64,000 nucleotides of DNA from Phyto melanocephala (GCA_941918925.1 OW799233.1:145516223-145580222), one strand, 5' to 3'; shown: positions 22,433 to 35,251, counted from the stretch's first letter. Program-made: numbers and translations. Notes: a model not told the origin generated them from the letters alone.

Positions 22433-24888
22433 ACCTTCATCCATATATACATACTTTAAAAAAGAATCATAATTAATTTTACAACTTTTTCTCACGTTTT
22501 AGGCAACACCTATTTTTTTATCTACTAACTTGAAAATAAAAACTTTTCGGATTAAATACCAGACATTTTTATCACTTTTTTATGCCAGCATAATAATGAC
22601 TTTATCCTTTTATTTTATATATTTTTTGTTTTAATAAAGTAATTAATATTTTTCATAAGCTTGGGTTTTAATTACCTTTTCCCTTAGATGTAATAACCAT
22701 CATATGTTATATTTATGTATATATGTGTTCAGTTCATTAATTTTAATATATAGGGGATATTATTACTTGACCAGTCTTATTATTATTTTTTTTTTTTTGT
22801 TTATGGAATGTTGCTTATAAAAAAAAACTTTAACCTGTAAAAATAGCTGTAGACTTAATACACTTATGCTGGTTCTTGGACTTGTCATACACTTCATTCA
22901 TTAATAAAAAAAACACATTAAGTTAGTTTTTTCATGTATCAAATATGAAAAAAAAACACACTCAAAAGTAACAAATGTGCGGGATGTTTTTTTTTTAAGA
23001 AATCCATGTATTTACACACCTTATGTGTCAACACCGTCTAAACAGAAGTTGAAGTAGAAAAATAATGACATGTTTTTTTAACCACATGATTTTTGGCATG
23101 TTTTTGTGTCAAGTTAATTTTAATATTGTTTCCAACAATTTCCAAATAACACAAATTATAGTACCCAGCAAACAAATGTCGTGCCATAAATAAACAGTTT
23201 TTTTTCTAATTTTGTAAGCAATGCAGACTTTATTTCCTTACCACATTTTATCCATAGAAATAGTTTTTGGATAAAAGCAAATCAAAGTATGTATTCTGTA
23301 CTGCTTAGTATTTCAGCTGTAGAAAAAAACGGAGACGAATTTATTTCACTAATAATTTTTTCATATATATCCCCTTATGGGCTGCTTTTTCAGCAGTTAA
23401 TAAACTGAAAGTATGACTAAACTATTATTTCGCATATAGCAATTATTTCTTCTGGATGCGCTCTTAAAATCTGATATGTTCTAAGTAAGCTAATAGCTCT
23501 CCTTTTATAATAAAATTTTTCGGTGGGCAGTTTCATGATAATCCTTTAAAAACCTGCTAAGAATGAAACAATAGCTTTTGCTGAGTAATAAGAAAATATA
23601 GCATTTAAATACTAGCAAAGAGCTTAGGAGTTACTGCATATACATATTTATGTATGTATTAGTGTGAAGAAAGGATATAAAGTGCTGAGAAAGTGTGCGT
23701 CGGCACGGTAAACATGCGTGTATTTATTTATCCAGTTGTCTAAGTAACACTGAAAAAATAAATTTTTACCGACACTAGACGAGTGGAGTACATTTTCGAA
23801 ACCAGCTTTGATATCATCATAATCATTTGCAATTATAATCAATTTAAGTTAAACGCTGTTAAGAAATAGAATTCGACAAGGAAATAATTAATGAATTTTT
23901 ATTTCCTTTAAAATTTACTATTAAAATCTTTAGATGCTGTTGCTATAACTTTTTGTTGAATATATTTTATATTTTTTCTTTCTTACCAATAATTGACTTC
24001 AGCTTTAACTGTTGGCAATCTTTGTAAAGCACCCAAAAAGTAACATATTTACAAACTTTTTAAATAGCTAACATTTACAACTGCCGCCCATATTTAGTAC
24101 CGACAATTTTTTACCTAAAAAAACCTAAATTTTTATTTACACATTAAACACACAAACCAAAGAAAAACAAATCAAAAATCATATACGAAAACATACAAAC
24201 ACGCACAGATAAAAATACAATGCTAAATTATAAGAAATTATAAGCGTATAAACACTTGCGTTTACAATAGTAAAAGTTAAAATCGCGTGCAAATAACTAA
24301 TCTACAACCAGTTTTTACTAGTGCCACTATAACTGACCGCCAACTAAACAACAATAAATGAGCGACAACCAAATGACGTTTGTACGTGATGTAAATATGT
24401 ATGTGTATGCTCACATCTACATTGTTGTTCATAAAGAAGTAGTTGCAGATATAAATAACACAATACTTTTGCAATTTACATATTTGTTAAATATACAATG
24501 TGCAAAAGGTCATGAAAAGTTCATTATACTACATTATGATGTGATGTAATACTTTGTTATCCTTTACAGCTTTAAGTAACTCTTCTGTACTTTTTTATAG
24601 TTTCGGTAGCACTAACGACACCAAATTAAACTTCTAGGACTCTCAGAGATTTTTTAAATTTTTGAAAATTTACTATTATCATCTTTAAGAGAAGTTGCAT
24701 CAATATCTTTATAAAATCTTTGAAAACTTATCGGAAAACTTTTAAAGAAACTTTTGGATGTGTCAAATTTAGTATAAAATATTTTCCAAATATAATGAAT
24801 CTTATAAAGTTATGTAAAAATAATAAAAATATATTTTTTTGTTTTTGTTATTGCTGTCTATTTTCATTTTCATTTGTCATTTTTACTA
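22433..24888 (+). other. Intronic sequence, no gene seen
   Basis: AT-rich noncoding DNA with only short spurious ORFs. A CCCAGCAAACAAATG word at about 23163 again resembles a MITE tip without a partner. Confidence 0.4.
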
Positions 24889-25299
24889 CCCAGCAAAAAC
24901 TAGGTAATGACTTGCTGTTACCAAACAACATACTTTTCAATGACTATTACATATCGTTTGTCCTATGAAGAAGTGCTTTAGTAATGACTTATTTATATTG
25001 TAATACATAAGTCCTTATTTTTGGACATATTTTGCTATTACATTTATTGCTATTAAAGTAAGTACTAATTTAAGTCCCTATTTATAAGTAAGCGTTAGAA
25101 GTTCTTATTCGAGTCCCTGTTGGTAAGCGAGGGTGGTAAGTACTTATTTGATTCCCTCTTTTTAAGAGAGCGTGGTAAATACTTGCCTCTAATGACATCA
25201 CCGTGTTAAAATAATGGGTTAAGATGACAAATTGAAAGTAGTGAAAAACTGTTTTTTAGAACTTAAAGCTAATTTTTTTGTAATGTGTTATTTTGCTGG
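24889..25299. mobile_element. CCCAGCAAAA MITE with internal repeats, copy 1
   Basis: The left end CCCAGCAAAAACTAGG pairs with the right end TTATTTTGCTGG. Internally, units of roughly 40-45 bp built on AAGTACTTATTT..TCCCT..TTAAG..AGCG..GGT repeat about three times (25060-25190). A second copy with the same ends and the same units is at 28003-28975. No ORF. No clear target duplication. Confidence 0.65.
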
Positions 25300-26033
25300 A
25301 AAGCTGTTGTTTACAGTAGGATAATTTTTCAAAGTTGGTATTTTCGATACATGCCTTCAAAATATTTTCAATATTGTGTGAGAGACTCATTTTGATGTGT
25401 GATTCAATGTAGTTACCGATATACATACTATATATACTTAATATATCATATGTTGCATAATTTTGGTAAAGAAAAAGTTTATATGTCTGAAATTCTTTAG
25501 TTTTTAATAATAATAAATAAGTTTTATAATAAAGTACATATGTATGTGAATCATAACATCAAAATATAACAATAAGTGTCCAGCATGAGTCACATACAAA
25601 AAAAATTGCATCCCTATTAAAAAGCCACTTACTCCAAAAAAGCTCGAAAATTATTTTACGAGAAGTTGGCGAGGGTCTTTTTTTCTAAACTTTTATGTCA
25701 ACGGTCAAAAAATAAATTACAACAAACTATAATCCAATGCATATAAGAAGGATTCAAAAAGAAAATGCATCAAATAGAACCACAAAACAACGAATAAAAA
25801 TGCTCATTGTGCAATCTTAAAATGTAATATAATGGGTGGGTGATATTATTTCCAAGAAAAAAATTTAAAATATTGGAAAACAAAAACTGATGTGTAGAGA
25901 TTTTCATTTTATTATTAAACAATAATTCTGTGGCACTTTTAATTACTTTTAATTTTTAAAAAAATCTCATAAAATTGTAATAGGATAGAATTATTTAATT
26001 TTCACTGTTATTATAAATTATGTTTTATAGGTT
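25300..26033 (+). other. Intronic sequence, no gene seen
   Basis: AT-rich noncoding DNA without recognisable repeat ends or coding potential. Confidence 0.4.
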
Positions 26034-27021
26034 CTTTATACCCTTCACCTGTGGTGCACAAGGGTATATATAGCTTTGTCATTCCGTTTGTAATTTCTAC
26101 AATTTTAATTTCCGACCCCATAAAGTATATATTTTCTGAAATATTATGAATGGAGGAGACAACTAAGCCCTGACCGTCTGTCCTTCTGTCCGCGTGTTGG
26201 TTGAAATCAACTTTTAGAAGCAACCACATGTTCGTCCGACCTATGTTCAGTATCAATCTTTTGGAAATATCCGGGAATTAATCGTTATTTAAATTCAGTA
26301 AAATCGCCTCATAACTTTCCCATATTTTTACCACCAAAATTAAAATTTTTCAGCCATAGAATAATTTAAAAGTACCTTTGTTACTATTTGTAGATATGAT
26401 ATGCCTAGAGAAATATTCGTGAAAAATTTTAGATAAATCGGGCTTTAATTCGTAAAGTTATAGGCAAACATTTTTTTTCAAAAATATATATTCCAAAAAT
26501 TTACACACGAAAATCAATTTTTTTCAGCTTCTAGACAACCGATAGCGTCAATATTGGTATCATCTGAAAGCACTTGACTAGCGCAATATAAGCACTGTAA
26601 AAAAATAAAAACTCATGTTGGCCGCCACTACAAAATGCGGACAATAAATTCATAAATGGGTCAAATCTGGTATTTTTAAATGAAACTTCAAGAACCCTCT
26701 CAATATTAGTATCAAATAAAAGGGCTTGACCAGTGGAATATAGTAAATTGCTAAAAAAATTTTAAATCCAAGATGGCGTCTAAAACAAAAGGCGATTAAA
26801 TTTTTTTAACCCCATCAATATGGGTATCAAATTAAAGGGCTTGACTAGTTGAATACAGATAACAACGTAAAAATTCAAAATCAAGGATGGCGTCGGAAAT
26901 AATAAGAAAAATGCCGTAAAATATGATAAATAGGTTAAGCTACGATGCGGGATTATACCTATGTACATGGTGGTGAAGGGTATTATCAGATTCGGCACAG
27001 CCGAATATAGCACTTTTACTT
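26034..27021 (+). mobile_element. Helentron-like element, family 2, best-preserved copy
   Basis: 5' end TTTATACCCTTCACC; 3' end GGTGAAGGGTATTATCAG, then hairpin ATTCGGCACAGCCGAAT and CACTTTTACTTT. The 11-bp subterminal inverted repeat TACCCTTCACC/GGTGAAGGGTA, the shared CCCCATAAAGTATAT block, a CCGTCTGTCC core and the 3' hairpin put it in the DINE-1/HINE class. Its ends differ from family 1 (CCACC/GGTGG) while the hairpin is identical. No ORF. Confidence 0.75.
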
Positions 27022-27724
27022 TTATATTTTAGTATACAATCCTACACATGTAACATTTAGTCATATACACTAATCTGGCCTTATAACAAATTTAACGTGT
27101 AGAATTAATACGTGATTCAGGTTTTAATTACAATGAAGTTTAGCATTTTTAATTTTTTGGTTTTACCTTTTTTTCATTCATTAACAATAAACTTTTATTA
27201 GAAGAGACATGTGCGATAGTCGATGTAAGTGTTTCTATGTTTGTTTAATATATACAATTTATATTTTACTATTCGGGTAGGTTATTAAAGCAAATTAGTG
27301 TTTTATGAGTTATGATGATGATTCTTATTTAGGCTTGTCGTTTTATTCTGTGGTGACTAATACAGTTTATGTGTTATAAGCAATCATTAATTATATGTTT
27401 GTAGGTGGGTTGAGGATAAAGGAAAATTTTTGTAAATAATTTAAAGGCTGTGTGTTACTTGAAGTTTTTAAAGTTATTCAAAAAAATATAAAAATAAGAG
27501 AGAAATGGTAAGTGAATTAATCTTATATTTTTCGAGTATATTTAGTAATAATCAGGAAGAAAAATATTCAGCAGGTACAAAAAAATATATAAAATTAACT
27601 AAAGAAATAGAAAATAAGTTATGGTCGTTACTGCACTTATTGTTTCTGTTTGGCAATAATACATCAGAAACGGTTATTGCTGCCCATAAACGACAAAGAA
27701 TATACATTTTCTGAAAGCTTACGG
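27022..27724 (+). other. Intronic sequence, no gene seen
   Basis: AT-rich noncoding DNA. A 69-codon frame at 27505 has no recognisable motif and is probably chance. Confidence 0.4.
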
Positions 27725-28079
27725 CTAATAGAGATGGCCGTGCAATGTGCACCTGTATATCTGTCTGTCATTCCGTGTCTTATTTGAAATCAAACTTTGC
27801 GAAAACCTCACATTTCGCATAGAACTATAAGTGTAATCAGTCTCATGGAAATATACGTGAATAAATCTTAATTGAAATCCATTACAATTACAACATAATC
27901 TTCTGAGATATAAGCAAATAAAGACGACAACCTCAGTTTATTCTCATACTTTTTCCATAAAAATCCATATTTTTTACGTTTTCCACTATTTGTAGATATG
28001 GTCCCAACAAAAACTAGGTATTGACTTGCTCTTCATAAAGAACATACTTTTCAATGACTATTACATGTAGTCTGATAAA

Positions 28080-28158
28080 AATCTGTAACAAAGGACCGCA
28101 ATCGTCTCCGGGTGTGGGTTTGAGGGTAACTTTGCAACAGCTTTACCTACCTATCAAC
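28080..28158 (+). mobile_element. Second, 5'-truncated SINE copy
   Basis: Positions 28095-28152 match the 3' module of the SINE at 3230 (GACCGCAATCGTCTCCG, GAGGGTAACTTTGCA, ACAGCTTTACCTACC). TAGTCTG occurs just before it (28072-28078) and again after the MITE that landed in its tail (28424-28429 region), so it probably had a target duplication of at least 7 bp. The tRNA-like head is missing. Confidence 0.75.
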
Positions 28159-28423
28159 ATATCGATGCCTTACTTCCTCAACCTCGTATCTTAAAAAATA
28201 CGGTTTTGACTTTTTCATATCAAACGATTGTTTTATTTATGCTTTAACTAAAAAATATTAGTATATTAAAACTACTAATATACATAAAAACAATCAATTC
28301 CTTAATAATTGAATTTAAACTTTTAACCAAACACCGAAGTATAAAAAGATGAAACGTTTTTTTTTCTCTCCTGAAAAATTTTATTTTTTAAGATACGAGT
28401 TTGAGGAAGTAGGGCATCGATAT
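28159..28423. mobile_element. Palindromic MITE in the SINE tail
   Basis: Inverted arms of about 42 bp: ATATCGATGCCTTACTTCCT... on the left and ...AGGAAGTAGGGCATCGATAT on the right. The interior is AT-rich without an ORF. Flanks are compatible with a TA duplication, but the AT-rich tip makes the exact border ambiguous. Confidence 0.7.
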
Positions 28424-29221
28424 AGTCTGTCCTACTAAGAAGTGATTTTGTAATGACTTCAGAAATTTGCTTAGATACACACACAATACAATTTATTGTT
28501 GCAAAATTTGCTTTTAGCCATTCAAATACATAACTCTTTATAAATCTCATTTAGTTTAAAATACTAGAGGTATTAGTAATAATTATTTTGACAACAGCGG
28601 CAAAGCATTTCATAAACAATTTCAAATTAACTAAATGCAAAATAATCTAGCCGAATTTGTATCCTTAAAAGAACCGAACGTCTTCTGTAAGTCCATAATA
28701 GTAATGGGTTATTTAGGTTATTCAAGTACTTATATATTGCTTAAATGTAACTACTTATTTAAGTCCCTATTTATAAGTGACCGTAATAAGTACTTATACG
28801 AGTCCGTATTTTTAAGTGAGTGTAGTAAGTACTTATTTAAGTACCTCTTTGTAAGCGAGCGTGGTAAGTACATGCCTCCAATGACACTGCCGAGTTTAAG
28901 TAATGGGTTAAGATGCCACATTATAAGTAGTGAAGAACTGTTTTGTATTATTTTGTAATGTGTTATTTTGCTGGGATATGCTGGGATATGTCGTAAAAAA
29001 TTCTGGACAAATTGGTCAAAACTAATTTTTAAAAATATATTTGGTTTTAAATTTTCAAGCTCCTAAATAATCAATGGACACCAAATTACAAATCCTTCTC
29101 TCGTAAATTATTTTTTCTTTTTGGTTTGAAACTAGATTTTCCTAAAATTTACTAAAAAAAAATTGATTTTCAGATTCTGGTTAACAAAGGTGATTGGTAT
29201 GGTTGTTAGAAAGAAAGGAAA

Positions 29222-30053
29222 TCTATATATATAAAAGTGAAACTCTGCGTGTGTGTGTGTGTTAGCTATAGGCTCCGAAACTGTAAAATCGATCGGGCTC
29301 AAACTTTGGTAAGTTGTTGTACACATACCAGGGAGTGTTTATGGGTGGAAAAAAGTGGGCGGGGCCACGCCCATGAAAAATTAGTTATCATTTTAAGCTA
29401 CTTGCACATGACCGATTTTTCTGAAACTTTGCACACATATCGAGCTCTCATGACTAAATAATTTCGTGATTAGAAAAGTGGGCGGGGCCACGCCCATAAA
29501 AAACTTATAATTTTGAGGTACTTCCACTGGACCGATTTTTCTGAAACTTTTCACACATATTGAGCTGTCATGACTTTACTATTTCGTGATTAGAAAAGTG
29601 GGCAGTGCCACGCCCATAAAAAAAGTTATAATTTTCCGCTTCTTAAACTTCACCGATTTTTCTTAAACTTTTCACACACATATTGAAGTCTCATGGTTAT
29701 ACAATTTCGTGATTAGAAAAGTGGGCAGGGCCACGCCCATAAAAAAAAATATAATTTTGCGGTACTTGCTCTGGACCGATGTTTGTGAAACTTTGCACAC
29801 ATAATGAGTTATCATGACTTTAAAATTTCGTGATTAGAAAATTTGGCAGTGCTACTTGAACTTCACCGATTTTTCTGATACTTTGCACACATATTGAGCT
29901 GTCATGATTATACAGTTTCGTGATTAGAAAAGTGGGCAACGCACATAAAAAAATAGTTATAATTTTTAGTTTTTTGCACTTGATATTCAATCTTAATTCA
30001 GAATGCATTTTTATTCATTAAGGGGCGTAGCAACGCGCCCCGGGCTTTTCTAG
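29222..30053 (+). mobile_element. Nonautonomous Helitron with about 120-bp internal repeats
   Basis: Begins TC (A|TCTATATATATAAAAG) and ends with GGGGCGTAGCAACGCGCCCC hairpin sequence followed by TTTTCTAG|T, the canonical Helitron signature with insertion between A and T. About five to six tandem units of roughly 120 bp each contain the palindrome GGGCGGGGCCACGCCC (29355, 29478, 29598, 29721, then degenerate). A (GT)n run lies near the 5' end. No Rep/helicase ORF. Confidence 0.9.
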
Positions 30054-30523
30054 TATATTATACAAAAAATTTAAAACCCAGGATGGTTAATACTGCAAAG
30101 TGGCGTACAAAAAATGAATATATGGGTCAAATCCAGTATGAAGGGGAACTCCTTTGGTATCAGATGAAAGAGTTTGAGCAATACAATGCAGTTAACTATG
30201 AAAAGAAATGGCGGATATATGTGACAAATATAGAAAAAAAACTTTGTTCTCATCAATACCCTAAATATTAGTAAAAAATAAAAGGGCTTGACGAGTAGAA
30301 CACAGTAAATTATTAATAGGTTAAAATTCCAGATGGCGTCCTAAAGAAAATGGTGGAAAAAAATTTTTTAACCTCATCAATATTGATATAAAATGAAATG
30401 ACTTGATAAAAATTCAAAATCAAATATGGCGTCATAAATGTTTTGCAATGCTCTTGAAATTGTGATAACGGATGTTTTATCATTTATAGCATTGAAAGCA
30501 ATAAAACTAGCGTATTACTATGC

Positions 30524-30712
30524 AATACTTAATTCAAGACTTTTATTTTTGCCTTAAAATATTAAAAGTTAAAAAATAACTTTTATTTCTTGAGTAAAAT
30601 AATAAAAGTCAAAAAAAGTTTTAATTTTTGCCTTAAAAAATAAAAGTTCAAAATTAAAAGTTATTTTTTGACTTTTATTAAAAAGGCACAAATTTAAAAG
30701 TCATACAAAAAT
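30524..30712. repeat. AAAAGT/ACTTTT-rich low-complexity stretch
   Basis: Words AAAAGTTA, GACTTTTATT, TTTTGCCTTAAAA recur in both orientations, giving several small inverted repeats. It may be the core of a word-built MITE like the one at 5673, but no ends were found. Confidence 0.45.
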
Positions 30713-30862
30713 TTGCATGTACATCACCTATGTATCATAATGATAACAACCAAAATTGTCTACGATCATTTTTTATATGTGCTTTTTTGATATAAATTTT
30801 TAAAAAATAACAGTTATTTTCTGTCCCTGGTATTATCACATAATAACACTCTTACTTGTCTT

Positions 30863-33016
30863 ATTTTAGAGTCGACTTTTAATTTGCTTGTAATCAGCTG
30901 TAAAGAAGTGACATTTTTTCCGTCATCTTTAAGAAAAAAAAATAATTTTCTGTTAATTGTGTGGTCCAGGAATTTTTAATATTTCTTATTTGTTATTTTT
31001 TCTATATCTTTCATTTTTTTTTGTCAATTTGTATGCATAACAAAATTTGCTATACGACTCTTTGCGATAAATGAAAAATTTCATTTCTGAAATTCAGCTA
31101 GAACTAGATTCTAGGCTTAAAAGTTAATTTATTTATGAGTTTTGAACAATATTTTTTAATTAGAAATATTACTTTAATAGCATGTGCTATGTTGACTCAA
31201 ATTGCACGGTTGTCAGCTGAATACATAAACTTAACGTTCACTGAAACGTTTAGCAGGCTTTTTATTAAGAATTTTATAATAAGTTGAAATGAATGCAAAT
31301 TGATAATTATATTTGGTATTGTATTTAGTTAGAAAAAATTTTCTGGTGGTTTATATGCATTTTGTTCTGGCGCTAATGCCAGATCATCAGCAAATTATTT
31401 TCTTTTCAATCTATAGAGTTTCCAACCAAATTTTCATTAAAAATTTATCACTGCTGTTTTGTTTTCATCTCTATACACACTAATATTCAAAACAAAACTT
31501 AACTTGACAACATAATAAAAAAACTGTATCAGATTTCTCTTTTAAAATATACAAATATGAAAAACCTCATTTATGTGTGTCTGTTTGATTGAATAAAAAC
31601 GTGACAATCATTTATATGAATAAATTAAGCGTGCAAGATTCCTGTTGGAAATTTTATAAAGCAAAAAAAAAAAAATTAATTTAAACAATTTTCAAAGATA
31701 TCAATTAACACGAAAAAACTTATTAAATATTATATACCGTTTCAGTACTCGCAAAGATTTTTTTAATTTTACCCCACTTCTATTATATTTCTATACCAGC
31801 CAAAATAATATGCTATTAGATTTCATAATCGATACTCATCCAGTTGATTTAAGTATTGTAAATTAACGTCTTGTCAACATTTTGGCAGTTCATGTCAGTA
31901 GGTATTAAAACACGAAATTAGGAGTGAAAAAAGTGTATAAAAAATAAAGAAATATAAAATTGTAAATCAACAATATGTAACTTTATAGCCAAGTTTATGT
32001 TGTAAGTAAACAGATAACAGTCGAATAGCATTTATTCGGACAGTTATAGTAGAACTTTATTGCGATTATTAAACCATATTGGTTATTGATATAATTTTTA
32101 CTTAAATTTTTTTCTTCAACGAAATTTAGTTTGAAAATGTCATTTCAAACTATAACTTTATTTATACGATTCTTTGCTAAAATAAAAACGGTACAAAAAT
32201 ATAATTATTAAATAAAAATTTACAAATAATTTGGAAAGCAAAAATTTTTTGGCTAAAAAAATCTGTTTCGATTGTGACAAAACATTTTTTTCAACTGTAA
32301 ATTCTAATTGTTTAACCAAGAAAATATTACCAATCGAAAAGGGTAGTTCTTGCAATCGAACTTTTTTTTTGTGGTTATAAAAATTTCATTGAAAAAATAA
32401 TTATTTCTCTGTCCTGATTTCATATTAATATATTGAAATGAAATTCTGTAGATACAACCGTAAAATTCTATCACAACTTAACCATGCTGTTGGCATTAAT
32501 TGTGGTAACCGCAACCTGTGAACATTTCAATATTGGAGTCTTGATTTGTTTGAAGGAAACTGACTCAATTACATACCACTGGATCTTTAAAATGGAAGAC
32601 ATTTCCATGTACATGTTAACTATACAGTTATTGTTTTAAAGCTCATCATGAATTATACGATTATCTAGTTCTCTTGAAATTGAAAAAAAAAAACAGAATA
32701 ATATAGTTTTATGATTTAAATAAGCAATCAATTATTTTAGCGCAAAGAGCATATCGTTGATATTTTAAAGTTGTAATTTCAACCGCTTAACCAATGATTC
32801 GTTGCTTAGTTCATTGTGTTTACTAACATGGCACGTTAGGTTAGGCCTTAACCATCAGACGATGTTTAATTCGATGTTTGTGGAAAAAATTGCACATATA
32901 GTGCAAAGAATTAACAAAACATCAGAACCATAATAATTGTTGCAAAAATTCGAGCAATGCAAGGAAAATGCTTTGAAATGCCTTTTACTACGAAGCTGAA
33001 AACGAGGATATTATAA
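30863..33016 (+). other. Intronic sequence, no gene seen
   Basis: AT-rich noncoding DNA. No mobile-element ends, RNA genes or credible ORFs recognised. Confidence 0.4.
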
Positions 33017-33181
33017 CCCATTGGATCCCAAGCTTCTTTTAAATAAAAGAATCATACGTTTTTCTATTTAATCTAGCTTATAAGAAGGCAGTCTTTTTCT
33101 ACACAAAGTGCAACGTTACAAAGCTCATAAATCCGTCGAATTTGACAGATACAAATCTTCACCTTCGACAGATACAAATCT

Positions 33182-34162
33182 TCACCTTACAGAGTACCCT
33201 CTAATGAAGTGTTTGGCCGAATAGCCACCAAAATATTTCACCATTGACTCGTCAACGGAGAGATTTTGGTGCATGTATCCAAATTGACAAAACTTTTCAC
33301 ACAACATTTTTGACAGCGGTCTAATAATTATCGCCATTCTATCACTTAAATCCAATCGAAAGTTATCAGCAAGATTTATGTAGCTTTTAATTTCCTGAAA
33401 ACGATTTCTTGACATGTTATTGTAAATAAATGGTAAGTGCGTATCCTCGTCTAACTGCCAATACATGCACTATCTTGGTAAGAAGTGATAAGCGCTGTAA
33501 AGTAGAATGCTCTGCTGGAGTAATGTTAAACTTATTCATGTTGTATTGTGAGGCGTATTTCATAATTTGGCCAACGATTATATCTGTGGCTTGGAGCTTA
33601 AAGGGCCAATGTCACTTTTTTTTCTCTTTTGAGCAAATCATTCCATTAGATTTGTTTTTTTGCCTCTATAAAAGTTAAAGTTCAATTCCAATTTTCTCAA
33701 AAGTAAATATTTTGACATTGGCCCTTTTAGTTCCAAGCCACAGATATGTACAACATCATTACCAAAAACGGTTAAGAATACTTCTACAGGAGATTTGCCT
33801 TCAAGTGCAGTGTTCATATTACTCCTAAAAGTTTAACAACATCTAGATCTCGGCACATCCATATTCTTGTGTATGTTCCTCCATTTTTTTGCCGATGGCA
33901 CTAAATTCGATTTCTTTAACTTTGAGAGCGGGACATCGTCATGATCGCTGTCGCTATATTTAAGCAATTCTAATTTCCCTGGAATGTCGTGTGGTAAATC
34001 ATTGCGTACTAAATTTCCTTCGTCAATTTCTTCTTCAACTGTTTCGCAATCGGAATTTGGAGGAATTATGGTAAACACAAAATTCGTGTGACTATCAGCA
34101 TAATCGAATGCAGCAGCAATTTTTAAAAATTTTTTACCATAAAACATGTTAATGTCCATCAC
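33182..34162 (-). pseudogene. piggyBac transposase, N-terminal half, broken
   Basis: The 34162-33833 frame has an acidic N-terminus with IIPPNSDCETVEEEID. After an early stop, reading resumes with KSPVEVFLTVFGNDV, where a MITE is inserted. Beyond it come QIMKYASQYNMNKF and then the conserved block in 33466-33182: MYWQLDEDTHLPFIYNNMSR, LHLADN-like YINLADN, and MHQNLSVDESMVKYF with the first catalytic Asp region. The rest of the catalytic domain and the cysteine-rich tail are absent. Not functional. Confidence 0.85.
33580..33747. mobile_element. ATATCTGTGG hairpin MITE (CTTGGA type)
   Basis: Inverted arms of about 35 bp beginning ATATCTGTGGCTTGGA and continuing AAAGGGCCAATGTC. Removing CTGTGG...CCACAG plus one ATAT restores the piggyBac reading frame (DVVHIIVGQIM), which supports the boundary. 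The duplication is ATAT or, equivalently, TA with a T-shifted end. No ORF. Same tips as the element at 52880. Confidence 0.8.
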
Positions 34163-34281
34163 AAAATAACGACAATTATTATATGAAAATTATTAAATCC
34201 ATTATCCCAAAATTGTTAGGAGGGCATAAAATTCAGTAATTTTCAGTACTCAACCGAGTACAGTGGAATCAAATGGGTTAA

Positions 34282-35251
34282 GTAATATTATTTCACATTC
34301 TCAGTGTAAAAAAATTTATTTTGTATATCTCTAAATAAAAAAATATATACAAAAAGGTCCAAATTCTTAAACCCCATGGTGAGTTCTGGTCCTGATGCTT
34401 TTATAATGTGTATTTACAATATAAAATAGTATGAACTAGCGATTGTCCACATTAGAGAACTGATACTGTATTTAGAATTTTGTTTATAGATATTCATACA
34501 TACATATTTTCATATACACGTACTTGAATATATTAGCTGTAGTATATTTACATATTTATTTATTTTTTTTTTTTTCTTAAAAATTTTGAAGGAAATTATA
34601 AACTGTTTTTAGTGTACTTTGAGCAATTATTTACCACACAAATATCATGGCATAATATAAGACTGTAATAAATATATGTATAAACAACATTGTTAAAAGT
34701 TTTGATATACACCCGTACTGAGGTTTGTATTTATTACTTAGGCAACCATTAAACTAGTTGAACTAAATGAGGCATAAATATAAGTGGTTCTTCAAAGTAA
34801 TGTAGGTATACATAAACATTTAAGGAATTCTTAGTAATTTGTATTTTTAGTGCATGAGCTGGTAGGTTAGAAAACAAATAAAAAAAAAAAAACATTTAAT
34901 TGATATGTCAGTTTTGTTACAGTTTTGACAAACACTTCATATTTAAGACAGTTTTGGTTTTGCTTTAAAAAACCAATTATATTTAAAAGGAAAACTATTT
35001 ACAACTATGTAAATATGTAACGACAAACATATGTATGAACATATGTATGGATGTAAATTAGAGTTGAAAAATATTGAATTAAGAAGTTTTGGATTAAATT
35101 TTAGTAAAATTTGTATATCTTTAGCAGAAAAATTTATTTTTGAAAAATTTAACTAATGCATTACATACCATCTAAGACTGTTAGTAGATTCACAAGGTAT
35201 GATATTATACTTGTGCTGATATATTTCAAAAATAATAAAAAAAAAAGTTGA
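34282..35251 (+). other. Intronic sequence, no gene seen
   Basis: AT-rich noncoding DNA; poly-T and poly-A runs near 34565 and 34880. No ends or ORFs recognised. Confidence 0.4.

Larger units (their letters stand above)
28003..28975. mobile_element. CCCAGCAAAA MITE, copy 2, itself interrupted
   Basis: Left end CCCAACAAAAACTAGG and right end TTATTTTGCTGGG match copy 1 at 24889. The internal AAGTACTTATTTAAGT units (28730-28870) are shared. At about 28080 a SINE fragment and then a palindromic MITE have been inserted. It sits in family-2 Helentron-like sequence right after TAGATATG, and GGGATATG follows it. Confidence 0.65.
27725..30862 (+). mobile_element. Helentron-like element, family 2, host of several insertions
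   Basis: Family-2 sequence is recognisable in three blocks: 27725-28002 (GTCATTCCGTG onwards), 28976-29221, and 30054-30440 (for example AGATGGCGTC). A 3' vestige TATTATCACATAATAACACTCTTACTTG ends near 30862. The blocks are separated by a MITE (28003-28975) and a Helitron (29222-30053). Confidence 0.6.
33017..34277 (-). mobile_element. Deleted piggyBac-like element
   Basis: Inverted ends CCCATTGGATCCCA (left) and, read inward from the right, CCCATTTGATTCCACTG. The right end abuts TTAA (34278-34281), the piggyBac target; the left flank is ATAA (33013-33016), one mutation from TTAA. The element holds the N-terminal half of a transposase on the minus strand. Its size (1.26 kb, including a 168-bp MITE) implies loss of the catalytic C-terminal half. 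Confidence 0.85.

Noticed and set aside
30524..30712. Word-built MITE like the one at 5673
   Set aside because: AAAAGT/ACTTTT words recur, but no terminal repeats or target duplication could be located, so only a low-complexity repeat is listed.
33013..33016. Exact TTAA at the left side of the piggyBac element
   Set aside because: The flank reads ATAA. It is most simply a mutated TTAA, so the duplication is stated as imperfect rather than claimed.
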